Source of the DNA: Fragilaria crotonensis
Taxonomy: Eukaryota > Bacillariophyta > Fragilariophyceae > Fragilariales > Fragilariaceae
NCBI GenBank assembly: GCA_022925895.1
Contig: JAKSYS010000574.1
Location: 1 to 41,159 of the forward strand
Direction of reading: 5' to 3'
DNA length: 41,159 nt
Positions within the stretch are counted from its first letter, which is position 1. Each line of letters begins with the position of its first letter. Below are positions 9,816 to 19,900 of this stretch, piece by piece. The position numbers and the translations under genes were made by a program. Under the pieces are notes generated by a model. The model saw only the letters and a list, made by a program, of their open reading frames with translations. It did not search any database and was not told the origin of the DNA.

Positions 9816-10776
9816 TCATCCTTGCGCCTCTGCATCAATATCTGCCTCAAGTCGGCGCCGCTTTTCTCGTGTCTCAGCAATCCTCAAAGCCATCTGTTCT
9901 TTTGCGAATGCCTTCCTATCAGGAGTATCCAAACTCTGAACAAGCCTCATATCATGTTCAGCCTTCATGTTTTCCATGAAGGCACTTCCAACATTGGCGA
10001 TCACATTTGAGATGTTTTGCAAGACTTCTCCCATCATACCAGCACCATTTACGTCAAGGCTGTCAATGCCACTTTCGTTACCAGCACAAGATCCTCCCTT
10101 GCTGGCATGATTCGCTGCAAACATTCCTCCACCCTCTTTCTTAATGATCACCTCTGAAATGACAGCTTTAACCAATTTGGCATCAGCCTCAACCTGACGT
10201 GCCTTCTTCTTTCCAATTGACGCTTCCCAAGGAGTTCCTCCTCAGTTTTGGTGCGAAAGGATGAGAACTTGTTTTTATCTCGGAGGTACTCGTAGACGGC
10301 AAAGAAGTCAAACGGACGGCCATACCTTTTCTTGTAGAACTCAAGGCACGCAGTCTTGTGATCGTCAACACTCCAACCACTTGCCATGTCGGTTGTCTCA
10401 TGGATTCCCATGAACTTCATGACCTCAGGTGCGATTGCACTTTTGAATCGATTGTAGATTGATTCACCGCTGCGGTCTGGATACAGGTTTCCAACTCCTT
10501 TCCTTGCATACTCATCTCGTGTTGCCTCTGAGCTTCGTTCAAGCAGAGCCTTGTCCGATCCATCTGCTCCTTGATGAATTTGCAATAGATCTCGAACATG
10601 TGGGCCTTGAACACTTTGCCCTTCTGATGAGCTCCGCAGATTGCATTTTCTGATGCTGAAATAAACGATCGTGCCACAATCATATCCTCCACATTGGTGT
10701 AGCCAGGGCCTCGTTTGGATTTCTCGGCATCAGCGTTGTTGATGCCAGAAAGAGCATTTGGAGTCACAGCAGCCAT
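9816..10776 (-). pseudogene. Harbinger Myb/SANT-like DNA-binding protein gene, two frameshifts
   Basis: Three overlapping minus-strand frames together read as one Myb-like protein of the kind that partners Harbinger transposases. The first holds KSKRGPGYTNVEDMIVARSF and an AHQKGKVF block, the second SGESIYNRFKSAIAPEVMKF and GRPFDFFAVYEYL, the third an Ala/Glu/Lys-rich helical tail. The frame breaks near 10549-10550, where AGG would need to be AGGG, and near 10221-10223, where AAGCG would need to be AAGGCG. Each is a single missing G. The ATG at 10776 lies shortly before the conserved core; the frame also extends to an ATG at 10953. Either the gene is decayed or the consensus has homopolymer errors; the sequence alone cannot decide. 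Confidence 0.75.
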
Positions 10777-10915
10777 GGCGAAGGACAGTCGATTTGCAAT
10801 TGTTTTGTTTATTTGATCCCTGAGCAAATCAGGCCTGATTTGCTCTGTGATCAAAAATTGCAAAGGTCGGGCAGGCTGAAAACTTTGAGCGCGGAATTTT
10901 AAATTTGAAATCCTA

Positions 10916-10930
10916 GCCTTAAATGTTGCC
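10916..10930 (-). repeat. Subterminal inverted repeat, right copy
   Basis: GCCTTAAATGTTGCC on plus, the complement of 7184-7198. It lies between the right TIR and the Myb-like coding region, so it could also serve autoregulation. Confidence 0.7.
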
Positions 10931-11000
10931 TTATTGCAATTTTGAGCTGGCATGCCCAAAATTTGCGCCAGCCAATCATTTGCCTGTCTTTTGTTTTCCC

Positions 11001-11015
11001 CCTTTAAAGATGCTC
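11001..11015 (-). repeat. Right terminal inverted repeat of the Harbinger element
   Basis: CCTTTAAAGATGCTC on plus, followed by TTA at 11016-11018; perfect complement of the left terminus. Confidence 0.93.
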
Positions 11016-11111
11016 TTACACGTGGAATAAAAATCGCCTTTGCCCACGTACAGCCCAGCAGTTCTTGGAGAAGTCCTCGTCAAGATTTTCGTATCAATCG
11101 CAGTTTGCTTT

Positions 11112-11331
11112 TGAATTAATACTGTGGCGTTACTGTGTGCGTGGTACTGGTACTGTATGGAGAAAGATAGCCGTTTATGAAGTAGCGTTAGCGAAGCGGT
11201 GACTGTTGCTTGATCATCTAAGCAGCAGCTCACTTATCTTAAGATTATTCTTGATACTTCCTTGTTATTACTCCTTATCCTTTTATCTTGTAAGTTTCCC
11301 TGTCCTATGATCCTATTGCGATATTTATTCA
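11112..11331 (+). repeat. 5' LTR of the copia element
   Basis: Begins TGAATTAATAC and ends TTTATTCA. I compared it with 15638-15857 and found no difference over 220 bp. It carries the promoter by position; no clear TATA was assigned. Confidence 0.93.
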
Positions 11332-11344
11332 GTTTATCAGACCC
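11332..11344 (+). other. Probable primer-binding site
   Basis: Directly after the 5' LTR lies GTTTATCAGACCC. Its TATCAGA core matches the complement of initiator-Met tRNA 3' ends used by many copia elements (TGGTATCAGAGC), though several outer bases differ. Confidence 0.45.
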
Positions 11345-11611
11345 ATCACAGCGAGAGCGTTTGCGAGAACGTTGATAAGCGTGAGATGGGACAGATAGGG
11401 CAGGGTTGTCAATTGCCATGTATTTTCAGCGATATCCGAATATTCGTTATGGTTGCGTTATTCTGGTTTAATTAGTGACGACTAGTTGCAGGTACCGGAT
11501 GCAGATAACGAATGTGATCCTGAGGGTTTCTTCAGATGATTCACTAGCGTTCATGCGAGCGGAGCGGCTTCGGCTCGAAACTGATCACTTCGGATCGAAG
11601 CATACGCGTAT

Positions 11612-12967
11612 TTGCCTGCGTACGTGACAAATGTTAGATACGGGAATCCACTAACATTAAGCGTAGCGAACTCAGAAATCATGGTTGATAACGTGGGTGT
11701 TACTACAGTCGACTCTGTATTGCAGATGATTGGCTTTATCGACGACGGCGAGCGCAACGGAATTATGATAGCTGGACTCGCACAGTTCGATGACTTCCGC
11801 TACTTGAACGAGAAGGACATTCGCGACATGGCGGATGAGTTTGGTAAGAGAACTGCGGCGAACGGGCGCATAGTCTTCGGACTTGGACGCACCAAGAAAC
11901 TTGTTGGCGCCATGCACTGGGTTCAAGACTGTTACCGGTCCAATGATCAGCCGGAACAAGTTCCATTCGACGAGCAGGCTTTGTTCGGGGCCTTGAGTTT
12001 GTCTCAAGTTCGAAAGTCGGACGTCGAATTGGTTGCAACTAACGCAAAGGCGGTTGACCCCGGAAAATTTAAAGATGAGCGTAAGTGGCCTGAGTGGAAA
12101 AAGCTTTCACAAATTATCTCGCGGTGATTCCAGGTGTCACTGGTATTCCTCTATCCTACGTTGTCAGAGAGTTAGCAAATCCAGAAGAAGGTCGTGAGTA
12201 TTCTACAGCGACTGAGCGAATGATTGCGCGTGCCTCACTTCAAGGGCAGTTCTACGAGGCTGACTCGAGGCGTGTACACAACTTGCTGCTTGGATTTTAC
12301 AGGGCGAGAACACTGAAAATTGGATTCGAGGCGTCGCTCGATACCAAGATGGAAGGCGTGACATGGAAGCGCTGCGACGTCACTATGCAGGCGAAGGTAA
12401 CTCCACACGTCGAATTGCAGATGCGAAGCAGATCCAGCAAAGTCTCCACTACAAGTCCGAAAGGGCCTTGAGTTTCAACAAATTCCTTGACTCACTTCAA
12501 AGGATGTTTACTATTTTCGAAGATGAGGCGAGCCTTTAACCGAGCGCGCAAAGGTCGATGAATTATTGACTAGAGTACAGAATTCAGCGTTAACGGCAGC
12601 TGTTGCTCAATTAAGGTATCAGTTAAATACCACCGGTGTCACTTTTACTGTCGCTGCTAACCATTTGAACTCCGAGTTGCACAGACACCTGATTACAGAA
12701 TCTCGCGACGTATCAGTGCTGCGAACACCGGTACAACCTCCGGCAGGGGCGGTAGAGGTGCGCGCGGCAATGGTAGAGGAGGACAAGGTCGTGGCAACAA
12801 TGGACGTGGCCGCGGCGGGCGTGGTGGGCGCGGTGGCAATGAGAAAACCACTTACTACTCTCCTGCAGAATGGGAAAAGCTCTCATACGAAGAGCGTGAC
12901 CGCATCCGCAAAGAAAGAGACAAGAAAGGCGAACCGGGCGGAACGAAACGATCTATCAGCGAAATGA
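11612..12967 (+). pseudogene. copia gag region, frameshifted
   Basis: The frames 11612-12127, 12094-12471 and 12566-12967 are successive parts of one gag polyprotein. The first ends in DPGKFKDERKWPEW and the second resumes with EKAFTNYLAVIPGVTGIPLS. The third covers the stretch LTRVQNSALTAAVAQLRYQL. An Arg/Gly-rich stretch, read in another frame near 12730-12840, stands in place of a CCHC knuckle as the nucleic-acid-binding tail. Breaks examined are single missing bases: TGGAAAAA for TGGGAAAAA near 12098, four T instead of five near 12295-12300, and GAGGCG for GAGGGCG near 12525. Without these the frame would be continuous. Confidence 0.8.
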
Positions 12968-13340
12968 CCACCAAACAGTTGACGACAGCGTTAATTAGTT
13001 CTCTTCAAAAGCCACTGCGGTCGACGAGCCCAAAGATTCGGACACCCCGAAGAAGTCAAACGCAAATGCAGGAAATTCCTTGGTGGCCGAGAAGGCGTCA
13101 AGCGAGCTAAAACCGAATGACTAACGGTAGCAGCGTACAAGTCATCGACACGCAGATTGACTCCATTGAGACGGTCGATTTCTACGTTTAGCGTGTCTAA
13201 CTTTGCACGCTGCGAACTTGATTCACACGCTGACACGTGTGCACTTGGCTGTAACTACTTACCCTTTCTTTCACAGGACGGGTATGTGATGTATCCCCTA
13301 TAATTCTTCAGCGTACCAACCAGAGCGGGACATCCTGATC

Positions 13341-13799
13341 GTGACTGCAGCAACCGCATATACATGTCAAGACACTGGCCAGACGTATATTCTGGTCATC
13401 AACGAAGCCCTCTGGTTCGGCGATCGATTGGCAAACTCACTCATCAACCCCAACCAACTGCGTTTTGGCGGAATTACTGTACACGATAACCCTTTTGACC
13501 CTCACGTGCCGATAAGTATCAAAACCGATGATGTTGATATTCCCTTGCGACTAATGGGAACCACCTTATTCTTTGAATCCTCAACCCCCACACCTGCTGA
13601 ACTTGACTCATGTCCCCACATACACCTGACCTGCGACTCTGAATGGAATCCACACACCGTCCGGCTTGCTGCCGCACGTACTGTGGAGGCGGAAGCGATG
13701 ATCAGAGTCGGCGGAAATGACAGTGTTGCTGCGTTAAGTTTCGACCCCACGATGTCGAGATTGGCTTGGCGCAGATTTCATCGTTTACTCGTTCGATGA
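13341..13799 (+). pseudogene. copia protease-like region of pol
   Basis: The frame contains TGQTYILVINEALWFGDRL and NPNQLRFGGITVHDNPFD. This is typical of the block between protease and integrase in diatom copia polyproteins, where the protein is processed from one precursor. It loses frame at about 13780. Fragments of the integrase zinc-finger region (QISPEQLSERWNIGLSQA) follow in another frame at 13801-13983. The active-site Asp triplet of the protease was not identified with certainty. Confidence 0.65.
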
Positions 13800-14121
13800 A
13801 ATGGTGGAAGCAATTGGGAATCGGAGAATTGTTAGCGCTACAAATACCTTTGTGTCACAGAAGCGTCATTCACAAATATCCCCGGAACAATTAAGCGAGC
13901 GTTGGAACATTGGACTGTCGCAAGCAAGGAAGACCTTGCAAGTAACGACTCAAAGGGTGTGCGATCGGCGATATTACCATTGAGCAGACGGTATCGAACG
14001 GACCGAATATAATCAGCGAAAACTGCGTGGGCAGAAATTTTACACGGACACTTTATTCGGGAAATCCAAATCACTTACTAACAATACTTGCGCGCAGATA
14101 TTCGCTAACGAGTCATATTTT

Positions 14122-15483
14122 GTGAAAGCGTATCCAATGGAAAAGAAGTCCGGTGCAGGACTCGCACTGCGTCAATTCATACGAGACTATGGTGTACCTG
14201 AATTACTCACATCCGATGGAGCAAGCGAACAGACAGGACCAAAAACGGAATTCATGAAACAAGTAAGAAAACATGGAATAATGCATCATACCAGTGAACC
14301 TCATCGTCCGCAGGAAAATCGAGCAGAATCGGTGATTAGAGAAGTGAAGAAGAGGTGGTTTCGACAGATGACTAAGCGACGTGTGCCTGCAAGATTGTGG
14401 GATTACGGTATAGTATGGGTATGCGAGATTATGTCATTGACTGCCAACTCTGTGTTTTCACTCGAAGGGAGAGCACCCATTGAACAGATAACGGGAGAAA
14501 CACCTGACATTTATTTGGGAGCGGAGCTTTGCGAAAAGATTCTCAACGGTGTTGAATGTTGGACGATGTCATCGGAAAAATATGTCAAAGCGGCAGTAGC
14601 GGCCGTCGAGGCTCACCTCGATAAATTAGGTCAACGACTGCCGACGAGATGCACGACGGTGATGAAGGCGGACTATCGACCGGAACTCGATACCACGGCA
14701 GAGCTCAATGCGGCCGGGACTCGTTACTTTCAAGAGCTCGTTGGAATACTAAGATGGGCGATCGAGTTGGGGCGGATTGATATTGCGATGGAAACGTCGA
14801 TGTTGTCTTCTCACCTTGCTTTACCCAGAGACGGTCATTTACAAGCTGTGTATCATATCTTCGGATACCTTAAAGGGAAACCGAAACGTACGCTAGCTTT
14901 TGATCCGAGTCACCCTGATATCGATGAAACCAGATTTAAGGAATGCGATTGGAGGGATTTCTATCGAGACGCAAAAGAATGCATTCCAGGGGACGCACCG
15001 GAGCCTCGCGGTAATTTTATGTCGACGCATTGTTTCGTTGATGCGGATCATGCTGGGAATCGTATCACTCGCCGTTCGCAAACCGGCATACTCATCTTTT
15101 GTAACAGAGCGCCAATACTTTGGTACAGTAAGCGACAAAACACGGTGGAAACCTCAACTTTTGGCAGTGAATTTGTGGCGATGCGCATTGCGGTAGAGCT
15201 TATTGAGGGACTGCGGTATAAGTTGCGTATGTTTGGTATTCCTATTGACAGCCCTACTAACGTTTTTTGCGATAACGAGGCAGTGACGAAGAATGTTACA
15301 TTACCCGAATCAACCCTGAAGAAAAAGCACAATGCGATAGCTTATCACAGATCAAGGGAAGCAGTTGCGGCGGGTACAATCAGAGTGGCGAAAGAAGATG
15401 GGAAAACTAATCTGGCCGATGTGTTAACCAAACCGTTGGCGCAAGTGACAAAGGAATTTTTGTGCGATCGGTTTATGTATTGA
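14122..15483 (+). CDS. copia integrase fused in frame to RT end and RNase H (RT core deleted)
   Basis: The open frame actually starts near 14023, with KFYTDTLF holding the first integrase Asp; 14122 is only the first GTG. The second Asp is in LLTSDGAS (about residue 32 from 14122) and the Glu in ENRAESVIREV. Near residue 130, integrase (TGETPDI) runs directly into the RT C-terminal block (YLGAELCE, then CWTMSSEKYVKAAV). The catalytic RT core with YVDD is therefore missing. RNase H follows intact in style, with FVDADHAGN, TFGSEFVAMRIA, VFCDNEA and DVLTKPL. The protein cannot reverse transcribe by itself. That the fusion is perfectly in frame suggests a single clean deletion. Confidence 0.88.
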   Translation: MKAYPMEKKSGAGLALRQFIRDYGVPELLTSDGASEQTGPKTEFMKQVRKHGIMHHTSEPHRPQENRAESVIREVKKRWFRQMTKRRVPARLWDYGIVWVCEIMSLTANSVFSLEGRAPIEQITGETPDIYLGAELCEKILNGVECWTMSSEKYVKAAVAAVEAHLDKLGQRLPTRCTTVMKADYRPELDTTAELNAAGTRYFQELVGILRWAIELGRIDIAMETSMLSSHLALPRDGHLQAVYHIFGYLKGKPKRTLAFDPSHPDIDETRFKECDWRDFYRDAKECIPGDAPEPRGNFMSTHCFVDADHAGNRITRRSQTGILIFCNRAPILWYSKRQNTVETSTFGSEFVAMRIAVELIEGLRYKLRMFGIPIDSPTNVFCDNEAVTKNVTLPESTLKKKHNAIAYHRSREAVAAGTIRVAKEDGKTNLADVLTKPLAQVTKEFLCDRFMY

Positions 15484-15628
15484 TATGACGTAGCAAGAAG
15501 CCAAGGTTCATCGCATGTCACATGTCGTGGCATCGGTTACCTCCTGGGCATGCCGAGAGCATGTGGCGGAATCCAGGTCGATGTATTGTGAAGAGCGATC
15601 CCAGTATCAGTCTAACTCATCCTGGGCT

Positions 15629-15637
15629 CGAGGGGAC
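15629..15637 (+). other. Polypurine tract
   Basis: The sequence CGAGGGGAC abuts the 3' LTR. Position and composition fit the plus-strand priming site. Confidence 0.6.
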
Positions 15638-15857
15638 TGAATTAATACTGTGGCGTTACTGTGTGCGTGGTACTGGTACTGTATGGAGAAAGATAGCCGT
15701 TTATGAAGTAGCGTTAGCGAAGCGGTGACTGTTGCTTGATCATCTAAGCAGCAGCTCACTTATCTTAAGATTATTCTTGATACTTCCTTGTTATTACTCC
15801 TTATCCTTTTATCTTGTAAGTTTCCCTGTCCTATGATCCTATTGCGATATTTATTCA
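15638..15857 (+). repeat. 3' LTR of the copia element
   Basis: Identical to 11112-11331. It is preceded by the purine tract GAGGGGAC and followed by CTTTT, which matches the bases before the 5' LTR. Confidence 0.93.
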
Positions 15858-16926
15858 CTTTTTCCTTTTGCAAAGCACGCACGGCGGATGATGAGAAATT
15901 CATTGTATGCCATACAGCAAACAGTTTCAACATCAACGATGACGATCGTTTTTGCCATGTTGCTCTGGTGGAACCACCACCACGCAACAGCGCAGAAGCG
16001 TCAATGATCGTTTCTAGTACTGCAAATGCCATGGTAGAAACGACAGTCGCGTGTCGCATTCCAAAAACATTTTGGCGATGTATGAATCCCGCACCGCGTT
16101 GCCAAAACCCAATGATGAAGGCTTGAATCGTCTTGATACCATTTTTGATGTCACCAACAGAACCCCTGTCGAATCCTCAATCTCAGATTTGAATGACACC
16201 GGAAGTCTACGTGATCAACCTTTGTCGTTTCTTGCTGAAGTATTGGTCAGTATCGGTGGGACCGTTGGATTGGGACTCTGTGCTCTTTGTTGATTCCTCC
16301 TTGTGCACGAATACACTGGTCGTCCCGCAGCAGCCATAAGTTGGGTTTTTGTCTGATTTCGCAGTCTGTGTCAGTGGCTGCTGCAATGCCGAAATGGCTT
16401 CACATGTACCAGTTGCAGGTTCGGCCGACACTTTATACGTCGGTTTCCATGGGAGATCTCTTTGGAGTGATAGCCGCAGCATGCTTGTCACTTGAATACA
16501 TGATGACTCCTGCAAAGCTGGGCCGACAAGAAGATTGGTCTGCCTGTATCTGATTCAGGACCTGTCGGGTGGGCACTGGATGCATAGCTATGGACAGCCT
16601 GACCTGGGGTATACGAGTCCACTACTAGCTTATGAAGATTGGAGCATTTACATTCTTCTCGTGGGATTCACTTCAGTGCACCTGAGCAACTGCTCTCCCA
16701 TTCTTCCGCCCCAATTTGGTGTTGCAAATCTTATCCATGGGTCAACGGCGACATTGTGTGGACGCCTGTTCGGCGCCCATGAACCATCCTTTCACATAAG
16801 ATGTCCACATTCCGCATGGACCGGCCTGAAACTAAAACTCTTCGTGAAAGGGCCTCCAAGTTGGAGTTCACGTTCGAGAGCCTTGCGCGCGTGTGTGACG
16901 GGGTAATTCACTTGGAAACGGCACAC
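15858..16926. other. Intergenic or decayed coding region
   Basis: No recognisable gene. On minus, frames at 16207-16515, about 16061-16199 and 15864-16059 lie end to end in different frames. They could be a frameshifted or spliced gene whose 3' part was cut by the copia insertion. On plus, 16287-16553 and 16535-16906 are open but look like chance frames. I see no domain on either strand. Confidence 0.4.
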
Positions 16927-19900
16927 TCAGTTCTGACTTGATTTACAATACAAATCCCGACAACTCCATTGGCCTTTCTTTCGAAAGCGACCATCAATGC
17001 ACTTGCACTCAGTCGACGGTTTGTATTCATCCTTGTTGCACATTAAAGTTCCAAAGTAGCAAGTCTTGGCCTTGGAGCCGCATGGCGACCCATTGACTGG
17101 TGCATTCTTGCGTCTCCCACACCGTTGGACATTCTTACCCTTGGAAACAGTGTTCCACCACACGGGCTCGACGTACTTCCATGGGGTGGCGTTTCGACAA
17201 ACTTCGCCAGTCGTAAATGGACATGGAGAAAGCTGCGGACATTGCCAAGTGCCATCCCCGCAGCAGACAGCAGCTCCGAGCCCACACGAAATTTCGGAAT
17301 CTCCATCGCAGCAGCACGTGCGGCCTTGAGGTTGCTTGACCTTTACAGTTCCACACGAGTACAGCCCACTCGAAGGATCAGGGCATTGTGCGGTTCCGTC
17401 TGAGCAACAAGCGTAGTTGCCTGAAGGACAAGGCAGTCTTTCTTGCTCGATGCAACACTTGTTACAAACCTGACCCAAGGGACGACCAAATACAATTATG
17501 CTATTGCAGACGTAGGAACCATCCGATGCTGGGCAAGTCCATGTCCCGCCTTCGCAGCAACCAGCGTTTGGGCACTTTGGTTTCGCCTCCAAGAGACAGC
17601 AGCTGGTTTCTGGTTGCAGGGCCGGAAGCTCAGTCGTCACCTGCGTGTTGGACGGAATCGGAGTTAGAGCCTGGGTTGGCTCCTGAGGGGTCGCCGGATC
17701 AGTAGTTGGAATCAAGGTCGTTGGCTGAAATACTGATGATGAGATCGTGGGCATTAAGGTTGAAGGCTTCATCGTTGGATCGAGAGTGGGCCCATGCAGG
17801 GTCGATGGCACAGGAGTTGGAGCAAGAACAGGACCATTCACGGTCGATGGCATAGGAGTTGGATCGAGAGCAGGACCATTCACGGTCGATGGCACAGGAG
17901 CTGGAGCGAGAGTAGGGACATGCATAGTCGATTGCGCAGGAGTTGGATCGAGAGCAGGACCATTCACGGTCGATGGCACAGGAGTTGGAGCGAGAGTAGG
18001 GACATGCATAGTCGATGGCACAGGAGTTGGATCGAGAGCAGGACCATTCACGGTCGATGGCACAGGAGTTGGAGCGAGAGTAGGGACATGCATAGTCGAT
18101 GGCACAGGAGTTGGAGTTGAGCTAGAACAGGACCATTCACGGTCGATGGCACAGGAGTTGGAGCGAGAGTAGGGACATGCAGGGTCGATGGCACAGGAGT
18201 TGGACCGAGAGCAGGACCATTCACGGTCGATGGCACAGGAGTTGGACCGAGAGTAGGCGCATGCATGATTGACGGCACAGGAGTTGGAGCGAGAGTAGGG
18301 ACATGCATAGTCGATTGCGCAGGAGTTGGATTGAGTGTAGGGACATGCATAGTCGATGGCACAGGAATTGGAGCGAGGGTTGCTGGGTGCGATGGAGGTT
18401 GGATGGTTGTGGGTACCAAAGTTGGCATTGGAATTGGTGCCAGGGTCGTCGGCAGCAATGTCGAAGGTATGGTCGAAGGCATGACCGCAGGCTGGACAGT
18501 CGTCGGCGGCGGCGGTTGAAGAGAAGGTTGCAGCGTGGTCGGTAGAATTGTCGGATGAGGGGTCGTCTGCTCGGGGATTCCCGGAGTTGAAGTTGGAGCG
18601 AAGGTTGGTGGTTGCGATGTTAGTGAAAGGGTAGGCAGCTGCGGATTTGTGGGTATGGGAGTTGGTGACAGAATCGTCGACTCTGGAGATGGCAGTACGA
18701 TGGTTGGCATTAAAGTTGTTGGCAACGCCGTTGGATGTGAAGAATCGGAAGTTGACAATGTCAATTCGCTCCCACTTGAACCGTATCCACCAGGGTCTAA
18801 GGCGGTCCTGATTTGAAAGGAGTACGCCGTGCCTGGTTGCAAACTTGTAACAAAAAAAGATGTACCTTGAACATTGCTCGCAACTAAATTGTACTTTCCT
18901 GATTCCTCCGATGCAAGCTTCTGATAAACAGCGAAGAACGCCAAATGTTCCATCGGGTCCCACGTCAACATCACCGTGGTATCGGCGATGTTCGAGGCTT
19001 GGAGTTTGCTAACCATACCAACAGAGTCGAATCGCAACTCGTACACTCCAGAAGGAGGCCCATAGTCCAGAATATGGAAATATCTTTGAGGCACTTCTCC
19101 AACTCCAATAAGACGCCGCGTTTTCGAAGTGCGCCAGACGTTTTGACCGACAAGCACCTCGCGTTTGTCGCCTTCGCGAAGCACGGATTGTAGCCTGTAG
19201 GACGGTGACAGTATGTCGTCGAAGCGAAAGTAAAACCAATTGCCGTTTGGTGATGCCAAGTCCATGGGAACATACGGCAGTGACATATTCACAACAATTC
19301 GATGTATAAACGATTCACCCACTACCGTCTCCGACTTGATTATCGTACCGCCAACAGTCGCAAACACAGGATACTCGTTTCCCTGATCAGAGCTAATAAG
19401 AGTATCCGGAACCAAATCAATATCGGGTAACTTGTTGATTAAGAAATCAGGGAGGCTGTCGTACGTGCCTCCACCTGATGCAGCAGCCGCTGGATCAATA
19501 GAGACACAATGCGAGAGTTTGAAAATTTGAACGGATTTGATGAGTGCCAGGCGGTCGTCATCAAGGGGTCCCTTGTAGGCGAATGTGGCGTTGAAGTTGG
19601 AAAAAGTCCCTTGCACGGATGACGTCAAAGTCCAAATCCCAACCGCGCTGGACATGGCAGGAATTGTCCCGAAGTTCACATCGAATGAAGGCTCCGAGGG
19701 CTGGCCGGCCAGCTCCGCAGATATGATTTTGAAGTCTATCAACAAACCTTTCTCATTGTCAATGATTTCAGGAACACCCGACAAGATTCTTAGTCCCTGA
19801 GCATCGCCATATCCACTGTTTTTCACCAAGACTGCAAGCTTATACGGCACTGAGGGTTCTACTTCTGGTGTAAACGGATCGTCGCCGAAGATGTCGTACT

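Larger units (their letters stand above)
7057..11018. mobile_element. Complete PIF/Harbinger-type DNA transposon
   Basis: The element proper spans 7060-11015 (3,956 bp). Its 15-bp terminal inverted repeats (GAGCATCTTTAAAGG at 7060-7074, complement at 11001-11015) are perfect, and TTA duplications flank it at 7057-7059 and 11016-11018. TTA/TAA targets and the pair of transposase plus Myb-like genes are hallmarks of PIF/Harbinger elements. Here the two genes converge: transposase on plus, Myb-like on minus. Subterminal repeats are present (7184-7198 with 10916-10930; four tandem hairpin units at 7355-7910). Perfect TIRs and target duplications suggest a fairly recent insertion, and the transposase frame is open. 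Confidence 0.93.
11112..15857 (+). mobile_element. Ty1/copia-type LTR retrotransposon, RT-deleted, identical LTRs
   Basis: The element is 4,746 bp and bounded by two identical 220-bp TG...CA repeats. The flanking duplication is CTTT, or CTTTT if the LTR starts one base later. The internal order is gag, protease, integrase, then only the end of reverse transcriptase and RNase H, followed by a purine tract; integrase before RT defines the copia group. RT's catalytic block (YVDD) is absent. Gag and protease regions are broken into several frames, mostly by one-base changes in homopolymers. The insertion is in host DNA only 93 bp from the Harbinger element. Confidence 0.92.

Noticed and set aside
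16287-16906. Two plus-strand frames (88 and 123 codons) upstream of the giant gene's 3' end
   Set aside because: No domain, no consistent start context and overlap with alternative minus frames; probably chance.
17747-18172. Plus-strand frame with VDGTGVGARVGT repeats
   Set aside because: Antisense shadow of the 42-bp minisatellite; the minus frame links to FN3 and Cys-rich domains and is the real one.
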